Assembly: GCF_933775445.1 (NCBI RefSeq)
Contig: NC_065872.1
Span: 12,214,001 to 12,278,000, forward strand
DNA from: Argentina anserina
Lineage: Eukaryota > Streptophyta > Magnoliopsida > Rosales > Rosaceae
DNA: 64,000 nt
Reading direction: 5' to 3'
The translations under genes were made by a program, and so were the position numbers. Of the stretch, positions 56,626-64,000 are shown in pieces; positions within the stretch are counted from its first letter, which is position 1, and every line of letters begins with the position of its first letter. The notes beneath the pieces are model-generated. The model saw only the letters and a list, made by a program, of their open reading frames with translations, did not search any database and had not been told where the DNA came from.

Positions 56626-57294
56626 TGTTATGACCAACCAAAATCACGATTACAAACAAGGTATATATAACAGTATAATTGAATCAAAACAAACAACAAC
56701 CAATAACAACAATGAAATCGAGATTGAAAAACACTAACTTGATTCAGATAGAGGTCTGCTTTGCAGTGACCTAAGACAGAAATTCGTCCCCACTTGTGTT
56801 GCAGTTTCGGATGTCTATCTTGAGGATACAACTATCTGGTACAAGTTCTTGCACAAGAACTTGTCCCTGGCGAATTTACTTTATGTTTTAGAGAAATCGA
56901 TTTGAGAAGGAAAAAGAAGAGATGAATTTCTGATGGAAAACAACGACATAGTGTCGTCTTTATATAAAGACAAATTCGAACAGGTAAAACTGTTCAAAAG
57001 GTTGTAATTGTTGGTAACAGTTATTACCTTTGGTTTTATCCGAAAATAATAATAATTATTAATAAAATTATTAATTCAAAAATTATAATCAGATTTAATT
57101 TTGCAGCGTCCAAAACCCATCTATGACTTTATATAAATATATATCATTTTCTATTAGAAATCTAATAGATAGCCCATCAAGCCCACTCTAGGTTGTTCCA
57201 CTCATTCACTGGCTCACATGAGTGTTTGTTTATAAACAACCAAGTAAATAGCTCTTTTTCAATGTGAGATTCTATCCCATGCGAAGTTCCAACA
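56626..57294 (-). repeat. Copia 5' LTR
   Basis: 669 bp; it contains an extra ~40-bp stretch (about 57230-57270) not present in the partner. Confidence 0.9.
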
Positions 57295-58026
57295 CTTTCT
57301 ATCCGCGACTTGGCTCATTTTTTGGTTCCCGTCATCTCCTCACACTCTTATCCAACAGCATCAACATGACCGACACAATCGACATCATGATCATCATCCT
57401 CATGTTAATCAAAACCGAAACCAGAAAATAACGTCAAAAACAACGAATTTCTCATTATCCCCACCAAATCATCCATCACAGAGCCGACGTGCAACCAACA
57501 AGTGGCCGTGTACGTATACACATTGCCGGCAAAGTTCAACCTTGGATTCCTTCACAACTGTCACGACCTGAACTTTCGCACCGACATGTGCCCGCACGTT
57601 GCAAACTCCGGACTCGGCCAGCCACTACTACCCATGGGACTCACATCAGCAACCAACAGCAGCAGCTGGTACGCCACCAACCAGTTTGCGGCGGAGATGA
57701 TCTTCCACGCCTTGCTCCTTAACCAACCCTGCCGAACGTACGACCCCGCACTCGCCACTCTCTTCTATGTACCCTACTACGGTGGCCTTCACGTCTCGAG
57801 TAAGTTCCGGGAACGATACCTAACCGCTCGCGATGAGCTCGACGTCAGCTTGGTCGACTATCTACAATCCCAACCCACATGGCAGAAGCACAAGGGGAAG
57901 GACCATTTTATGACCCTAGGCCGCATTGTACGTGATTTCACGTCGTCATGGCAAGGAGCCGGCCGCCCCCTTAAACTTGCCGGAGTAGATAACATGTCGA
58001 TTCTTATCATCGGTTCAATAAAATGA

Positions 58027-58507
58027 GATCAAATTTTGTGTTATCAGTGAATTTAATGATACATATAATGGTGTATGAACTCGATCGTTAGTTAATAGTT
58101 GAACCATTAATAGGTAAAACGGACCCCAAGAATGATATCTCCAAACGCAGTTTGATGATAGCTATATGTGTCTCAGCTACAAGCATTCATTATCTTACTT
58201 TGAATTTGTTGTGTCAAACTTCTTGTTCATGTCTGGTAGCTAAGTGAATAAACTTGTCACACGCAAGTCTTAATTAGTATCATATCATTCATATGAATGC
58301 ATTTGGCTGCAAATTCAGTGTATATATGTGGCAAAAAATTATTGTACTTTACTATAAGTCTATATATAACTATGAACAGAAGCAACAATCGGACCCTCAC
58401 ATGATAATGAGGAATGCCTACAGGATCTATAACTCTAAAGTATAAACATAAAAAGAAAGAAATATATAACATGATCGCGATCGGTATGGTTGTCGCATGC
58501 ATGCTCC
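58027..58507. other. Gap between the GT47 pseudogene and the first CYSTM gene
   Basis: 3' flank of two convergent genes; nothing else is recognised. Confidence 0.5.
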
Positions 58508-58717
58508 TCAGAAACAAGCATCCAGCATACAACAGCAACACAAAGCAGCACAGCATCCCTTCCAGAACCCATCACCCTTCGACTTGGTCTCTACCGGAAC
58601 ACGAGAAGGGATTTGATCACCAGCATCGGATCTTGCCGGATAACCAGCAGGTGGTGGAGCCGAATAAGGCGGCTTAGGGTAGGCTGCTGCCGAACTAGCT
58701 GTTGTGGTTGAACTCAT
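58508..58717 (-). CDS. CYSTM (cysteine-rich transmembrane module) peptide, copy 1
   Basis: A 69-aa ORF. The N-terminal half is Pro/Tyr-rich (YPKPPYSAPPPAGYPARSD). The C-terminus GFWKGCCAALCCCCMLDACF is the CYSTM module: a short hydrophobic, Cys-packed helix at the very end. CYSTM peptides are tail-anchored at the plasma membrane and are linked to stress responses, with the cysteines as likely redox, metal or palmitoylation sites. It is single-exon here with start at 58717. It shares its last ~28 residues with copy 2 (63107-63310). The GT47 pseudogene lies on its left. Confidence 0.9.
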   Translation of the reverse strand: MSSTTTASSAAAYPKPPYSAPPPAGYPARSDAGDQIPSRVPVETKSKGDGFWKGCCAALCCCCMLDACF

Positions 58718-60462
58718 CCTGATTAATATGATATCACGTACAAAAGGAATTAGAGAATGAGAAGCACTTTGCAGGTGGGAAGGCTTGAGATATTGAGTAG
58801 ACGATAGAAGATGGTGTCTTTATGTAGAGAGTAAAGCAGGTGTATATTTGGTAGAGTGGTTGTTTCTTAGAAGGAATATCAATGATGGCTTTTACGCGGG
58901 CGGCTTCACCGCGTGTCGTGTAGACTGGGGAAGAAGAAAGAATAACAAAGACAACGCGATGAATACAAGGGCCTGCCTTAACTATTTTAATTAGTTACAA
59001 GTTGTCGTTGCATTTAGGATTGCAAGATAGAACTATCTAATAACCAAGATTGATTTGTCCGGCGCCATAAATCAAAAATTCGAAATTTGGTCCATATATG
59101 TACGTCCTCAATATCTTGAACGGGGTTTGTTGTTAATTAGTGATGATTGATGAAGCTATTAGGTCGACAAAGCAAGTTCTTGAATCGGGCCGGGAGAGTA
59201 TGCAAAGTTTGATTTATAGAGTTAAGTTTAGTTATGATGTTTGACGAAGTTACATGAAGTTACATGATCGAATGTCATTTTTTGAGGTCGATCCTTATAA
59301 TATTATATTTATTTATATCGATTTTTCTTGTTGTGATATGTCTGAATTTCAGATATACAGTGAAATTTCTTAGATAGTATATAACTATATACCTCATATT
59401 TTTTATTTTATAAAGGAAACTACAAACTCTTCTTGTGACATATTTAGACCCATATGTACCTAACATTAAGAATCACCTCAAAAACTATATTGTAGTGTAC
59501 CAACTTATGATTTAGTCCTTACCAGAGAAAATTTCTGATTTAGCCACCACAAGCATATGAATATATATATTTAAAAGAATCAGATTGATCAATGAAGTAG
59601 CTAGTTAAGTAGATGAACTGTCATCATCGTCGGTCTTCCAGTCATTGCTCTACCTAGTTAAGGCAGCTTTTCCTCAATTATTAACAAAACTTCTTCTGCT
59701 AATAATAATTTATTCTACTGTAATCTGATGTTATTGAATTCATAATATGATTCTCAGGTATCAAATGTATATATTTCTCCATCAAAGACAAGTCTCAAAG
59801 CAACATGTTCCACGACCCCGCTCTTTCTTTAAAATATGTCTTTTTTTCTTTTTTTTTCTCCAAGTTCTAGGCTAGATGCAACTACTCTCCGAAGATTGGA
59901 ACACGTACATCCTCAATGCATGTGCTTTGAAGTCGTCTCCTTTTTGTCTTATCTCAAATTCTCAATTGGTATGCTAGCTTTTGCTTATTGGCCCCTTGTT
60001 ATAATTCTCTTATAATTAATTTAAATTTTCAAGTTCGAACATAAGTTTAGGGCATTAGGCCATTTAAACGGTGAAAGCAAGTATGAAATTTCCGAGTAAG
60101 GTCGAAATGGTGAGTTAAACGGTGCCAGAATTTGTGGTATCCGCAACAACCTGCATGTCTGGACTCCGAATAAAGAACACAGTTCATAGCTCGAAATTAA
60201 CCTCAAACTAATAGTGTCGGTCGTCCCCACCATTATAATTTCCTGATGAATTTCTCAACAAACACTTCTGACTATACCTCACCATTTGGCGTCCATTAAC
60301 ACAATCCCACACACTTCCAATGCTTCTTGCTTTCGCTTTCCTCTTTATGAAATAGTGTCACAGACAAAGTCATCTCTAATCCCATTCAAGTGACGCTCGA
60401 TCACTCACTTCTTGCTTCTTCTTTAACTCTTCTTCTTCTTCTTCTTCTTCTTCTTCTTCTTC
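58718..60462. other. Intergenic region between CYSTM copy 1 and the intact GT47 gene
   Basis: Divergent promoters should lie here: the CYSTM gene leftward and GT47 rightward. No transposon or gene is recognised. The ORFs at 59275-60233 have no domain. Confidence 0.5.
60429..60462 (+). repeat. (CTT)n microsatellite in the GT47 5' leader
   Basis: About 11 TTC units end right at the start codon. The pseudogene has a shorter version in the same place. Confidence 0.9.
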
Positions 60463-61938
60463 ATGCTTTCGAGAAAGCAACCACCTCCGGATTCTCCATG
60501 GAAGGAGAAGGAGGAGAAGTTGCTGTACTACACCAAAAACAAAGAACCCAACAACTTGTTGATGACCATTCTCAACAATCCCCACCTCAGGTTTGGTGCT
60601 TTCGTCTTTGTCTTTCTGTCTGCTTGGCTTCTTCTGCTCCTCTTTTGGTTCCCTCCCAAAATCACAACCACACCGACAACCACACCCAATGTGGCCAGTG
60701 CTGTTCTTGTTCCAGACCAAGGTGAACAACCAAAATCACAATTAAATGTACGAATATGCGAGGATCCAAGCGTGTCGGTGTATGTATACCCTTTGCCGGC
60801 GAAGTTCAACACTGGCCTCCTTGACCGGTGCAAAACCCTAAATGTCTACACAGACATGTGTCCACACATTGCCAACCACGGACTCGGCCAGCCGAAACCA
60901 AACATGGGCTCGGCCGCGTCGTGGTTCGCCACCCACCAGTTCATCGCCGAGATGATCATCCACGCGCGAGTGGAAAATCACCCATGTCGAACGCACGACC
61001 CCTCACGCGCCACCCTCTTTTACGTCCCCTTCTACGGCGGCCTCTACGCTTCCAGCAAGTTCCGCGAGGTCAACTTAACCACCCGCGACGAGCTCGCGTT
61101 CGAATTGGTGGAGCACATTCAGTCCCAGCCTATATGGCAGAAGCGACACGGCAAGGACCACTTTATCGCCCTGGGGAGAACCGCATGGGATTTCATGAGA
61201 ACAACCGACGGCCCAGATTTCGGCGCCAACGTCCTCCTCAACCTTCCCGCCGTTAAAAACATGTCGGTGCTGACCGTAGAGAGACAACCTTGGCAGGGAG
61301 CCAACCAGTTCGGCATACCCTACCCTTCCTACTTCCACCCCTCATCCTTGCCGGAGATGCTGACGTGGCAGGCCAAAATGCGCGGCGCCGCCCGGCCCTA
61401 CCTCTTCTCCTTCATCGGAGGGCCGAGAAAGGGATTAGAGAAGGCGGCGATACGTAACGAGTTCATAAGGCAATGCGCCGAGTCGGGACGGTGCTTCCTC
61501 ATGAAATGTGGCGCCAACGGAGCTAGCAAATGCCACGAGCCGAGTGAGGTGCTTAAGGTGATGAGTGAGTCTCAATTTTGCTTGCAGGCTCCCGGTGACT
61601 CCTATACGAGGCGGTCAACGTTTGACTCGGTGCTGGCTGGGTGCATTCCGGTGTTCTTTTCGCCGCATACGGCGTACACGCAGTACAAATGGTTTCTACC
61701 GGCGGAGGTGAGCGAGTATTCGGTTTACATTGACGAGAGGAGTGAGGGGAGTAAGAGCATAGAGGAAGAGTTGCTTAAGATTCCGGCGGAGAAGATGGAG
61801 ATGATGAGGGAGAAGGTGATTCAGATGATACCTAGCTTGACGTACGCGCATCCGAGTGCGAGTGGTTTAGGGTTTAAGGACGCCGTTGACGTGGCGCTTG
61901 CATCATTGGCTAATCATGTGAATAATTTAGTTCATTAA
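60463..61938 (+). CDS. GT47 xyloglucan galactosyltransferase, XLT2/MUR3-like
   Basis: A single-exon 491-aa ORF. A short cytosolic tail is followed by one membrane anchor (about residues 44-64, FGAFVFVFLSAWLLLLLFWF), the type-II topology of a Golgi glycosyltransferase. A stem leads to the exostosin/GT47 domain (about residues 104-455): VSVYVYPLPAKFN, YTDMCPHIANHGLGQP, ATLFYVPFYGGLYASSKF, GRTAWDFMR, FSFIGGPRKGLEKAAIR, then FCLQAPGDSYTRRSTFDSVL and GCIPVFF, the conserved C-terminal core. Members of this clade move galactose from UDP-Gal to xyloglucan side chains; the XLT2 versus MUR3 choice is by recall and not certain. The decayed tandem copy and two CYSTM genes are neighbours. Start at 60463 follows a (CTT)n leader. 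Confidence 0.92.
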   Translation: MLSRKQPPPDSPWKEKEEKLLYYTKNKEPNNLLMTILNNPHLRFGAFVFVFLSAWLLLLLFWFPPKITTTPTTTPNVASAVLVPDQGEQPKSQLNVRICEDPSVSVYVYPLPAKFNTGLLDRCKTLNVYTDMCPHIANHGLGQPKPNMGSAASWFATHQFIAEMIIHARVENHPCRTHDPSRATLFYVPFYGGLYASSKFREVNLTTRDELAFELVEHIQSQPIWQKRHGKDHFIALGRTAWDFMRTTDGPDFGANVLLNLPAVKNMSVLTVERQPWQGANQFGIPYPSYFHPSSLPEMLTWQAKMRGAARPYLFSFIGGPRKGLEKAAIRNEFIRQCAESGRCFLMKCGANGASKCHEPSEVLKVMSESQFCLQAPGDSYTRRSTFDSVLAGCIPVFFSPHTAYTQYKWFLPAEVSEYSVYIDERSEGSKSIEEELLKIPAEKMEMMREKVIQMIPSLTYAHPSASGLGFKDAVDVALASLANHVNNLVH

Positions 61939-63106
61939 TTTGATTTAATTAATTAGCAGCTGCGTTTTATACGTGTGTATATTGGGAGCCAGCGTTTTGT
62001 GGTTGTGGATGGAAGATGGTTCAATTCCTTTAAACCTTGCCGACAGTTTCGCCTTCTTCTTCTTCTTTTTTTTAATTTTATTCTTTCTTAGTGCTTTTGT
62101 AAATACTAAATAATGGTGTTGTTTATTAATCCAGATCATACATTCTAGACTTCTAGTATTGTATTCTATTCGGAAAAGGAAGAGTTGCATGAACTGTATT
62201 ACTCGGATCGATGAACTGAATGGTTCTGATTTCTTTTGGTTGCGAAGATTGCAGATCCTTTCTTTTGTCTAATTCAAGAACAGTTTTTGAATGTTGTGTG
62301 TGGATTTCTAACAAAGGAAAGCTAGCTATAGCTATCTAGCCACAGTTGCATGTTGTATCTACATGAACATATTGCTTTTTTCATTAATCATCTTGAGTTC
62401 TTGACTACATATATTAAGTCTCATTTTTCTTGCATGCTTCTCCGCTACTTATTCGCATAGATCGACATGACCACAAGATACCACTTTTAAATCAAAATGA
62501 ACATAGGATTTATGCTGTCTATCTATTAGATATTGGAGGTAACAAAAAAGATGATTGGTTATTGAGTTACATCATGACTTAGTGTTTATAGTACGTAATA
62601 TACAATATAATTACGATGGTTATCATAGATATTCTTTGAATATAAACTGAAGATGCTGAGAGAAAAAAATTTGGTATTGAAAATCAATATTGCTGTCCTA
62701 GAATATATAGAAATACTGAAATTTTCACATACGGTTATGCTAGAAAAGCAGGAGTGCAATCCTTTCAAAAAAAAATTGAATAAAGATCCAACTTCCATGT
62801 ATTATCGATAAAGATATTTGGTATGACAGTGTTTAGATAACATTATGTATAATTGTAAATTTACATCATCAATGAAATATTTTCTAATAACTACTTGAGC
62901 TATTTTATTGAGTGATAACAAGAATTATACAATCACATAATCACATCACCAGGACAATCAGTAACACTGGTCAATCCAGTGGACATAATCCCATCCCTCA
63001 CATAAGTGACATAACATAACAAAATTTAAGCCACTGTGTTTAAGTAAAATGGTAACACAAAAAAAGAAAGAGTACGTAAAAAACGGGCCGTGGAAGAGTT
63101 TGATGA
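61939..63106. other. Gap between GT47 and CYSTM copy 2
   Basis: 3' flanks of convergent genes, AT-rich, with a CTT/T-rich patch at 62050-62075. No gene or transposon is recognised. Confidence 0.5.
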
Positions 63107-63310
63107 TCAAAAACAAGCATCCAACATGCAGCAGCAACACAGAGCAGCGCAACATCCCTTCCAGAACCCATCACCCTTCGACTTGGTCTCTACCGGAGCA
63201 CGAGCACCATTTTGATCACCTGCGTCTAACCGTGTCGGATAACCGGCCGGTGGAGGAGGCTGAACGTTGTTAGGACCTGGTGCAGCAGAAGACTTTGTGC
63301 TTGAACTCAT
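63107..63310 (-). CDS. CYSTM (cysteine-rich transmembrane module) peptide, copy 2
   Basis: A 67-aa ORF with start at 63310. The Pro-rich N-terminus (NVQPPPPAGYPTRLDAGDQ) differs from copy 1. From VETKSKGDGFWKGCC to the end, including CCAALCCCCMLDACF, it is identical to copy 1. Expected role and location are as for copy 1. The strong coding conservation beside diverged flanks suggests selection on the C-terminal module. It is the right-hand member of the duplicated GT47/CYSTM block. Confidence 0.9.
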   Translation of the reverse strand: MSSSTKSSAAPGPNNVQPPPPAGYPTRLDAGDQNGARAPVETKSKGDGFWKGCCAALCCCCMLDACF

Positions 63311-64000
63311 CTTTGATGATTGAAAGGCGAACGATGATCAGAGCAAGGTAGAAGAAATTAGTAATGCAAGAATGAGAGACACTTAGGAGGTTTGTGATTT
63401 AGAATAGAAGACAGATGAGGAATTTATACTAAGATAAAGTAGATCGAATTGATGGAGTGGTTTATCTCTTACGTCTTAAGGTATATGGTGGCTGTTCTTT
63501 TTCTCGCGGGAAAAAAACATTATCAATAGCGCGTTCTTCCTTTCGGCTGGAAGCTGCACAGAAATTCCTGGAAAGGGGGCTTCCAGAATTATTCTCGTAA
63601 GATTAAGATGGCTACTTAATTGATAATTCTGTGTTTGAAAGATGGGACTTAAAATAAAAAAAGGTGTTCAAGTTTTTTCAAGTGGAATAATAAGAATTCT
63701 AATGTTCCATCCCCCATAGACTAATGGGAGATTCCCTCAACTATTGTCATCTCTCTCTTTGACAGAACTAAAGTGAAGCAGAATGACTAGCTCTCACATC
63801 AGTCATACGACATTATGACATTCTACCCAAGACAGCAATGTTTCTGAAGGAGATACCAGACGAAGTAAGTTGCAATTACCATTCAAATTATGACCAATGG
63901 TAAGTTCAAAGTCCACAAAACTCACTAGTCCTAACACCTCCCTCATGCATGAGACTCAAGCTCCACACTATCTAAACTCAACTGTATTCTCTACACATAC
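63311..64000. other. Upstream region of CYSTM copy 2 to the window end
   Basis: The likely promoter region of the CYSTM gene. No other gene is seen before the window ends. Confidence 0.5.

Larger units (their letters stand above)
49767..57294 (-). mobile_element. Structurally complete Copia element with a nested solo LTR
   Basis: The LTRs at 49767-50400 and 56626-57294 both read TGTTATGACCAACC to AGTTCCAACA on the plus strand. CTTTC flanks both ends (49762-49766 and 57295-57299). Order on the minus strand: 5' LTR, gag-protease, integrase, RT, RNase H, purine tract, 3' LTR, the classical Copia order. Without the nested LTR it is about 5.98 kb. By eye the LTRs differ at about a dozen sites over the first ~390 bp, plus a ~40-bp indel near one end, so it is not recent. 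Several stops make it inactive. Confidence 0.93.
49703..58026 (+). pseudogene. XLT2/MUR3-like GT47 pseudogene split by a Copia element
   Basis: ATG at 49703 starts MFSGEKKPPFF, matching the place of MLSRKQPPPDS in the intact copy and following the same CTT leader. After 21 codons the Copia element (49767-57294) interrupts it; coding-like sequence resumes at 57295. The exostosin domain is recognisable from about 57508 (VAVYVYTLPAKFNLGFLHNC, FRTDMCPHVANSGLGQP, ATLFYVPYYGGL) and ends at 58026 after VDNMSILIIGSIK. The second half of the domain, including the nucleotide-sugar side, is absent. A stop also lies between the membrane region and the domain. It is a decayed tandem duplicate of 60463-61938. 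Confidence 0.85.

Noticed and set aside
60390..61338. Overlapping ORFs on both strands of the GT47 gene
   Set aside because: They are shadows of a GC-rich coding region; only the 491-aa frame has the family motifs.

Overview
The window is nuclear DNA from a flowering plant, most likely a eudicot and plausibly Rosaceae. It has AT-rich intergenic DNA, intron-containing transposon genes, a P-class PPR gene, a germin-like gene, a plant C2-domain gene, a GT47 xyloglucan-type galactosyltransferase and CYSTM micro-proteins. The Rosaceae placement rests on recalled resemblance of the germin and retroelement families and is an inference. No tRNA, rRNA, CRISPR or bacterial feature was seen.

Only six host genes look intact: a 590-aa PPR protein (2519-4291, +), a 195-aa C2 protein (5297-5884, -), a 211-aa germin-like protein (18206-18841, +), a 491-aa XLT2/MUR3-like galactosyltransferase (60463-61938, +) and two near-identical CYSTM peptides (58508-58717 and 63107-63310, both -). 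A second galactosyltransferase copy (49703-58026) is a pseudogene split by a complete Copia element. The right end of the window is therefore a tandem duplication of a two-gene block (GT47 on + and CYSTM on -), one copy of which has decayed.

The rest is mostly mobile DNA, much of it nested. In order: a Copia LTR plus broken gag at the left edge; a structurally complete 981-bp TRIM (7017-7997); a LINE fragment split by a 4951-bp PIF/Harbinger transposon with a TTA duplication (9194-14144); a long-TIR Mutator-like element (16679-17762) holding a solo Copia LTR; a second Mutator-like element (18884-20641) with a 12-bp minisatellite; a third long-TIR element (20672-21616); an approximately 8-kb MULE (about 22.5-30.8 kb); a degraded Tat-type Gypsy element with an antisense plant-mobile-domain gene (32439 to about 43.4 kb); an ORF1-only LINE (46115-49231) holding a solo LTR; and a Copia element (49767-57294) holding another solo LTR. 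For most of these, target-site duplications can be read directly and fix the boundaries to the base.

The most unusual system is the MULE at 22.5-30.8 kb. A mudrA-like transposase gene on + and a multi-exon accessory gene on - converge. The whole element is littered with the heptamer AGTAGCA, carried in three unrelated tandem arrays (144-bp, 96-bp and about 20-bp units). The layout resembles Arabidopsis VANDAL elements, whose VANC anti-silencing proteins recognise short motifs repeated along their own element. That functional reading is an inference; the motif enrichment and gene layout are seen directly.
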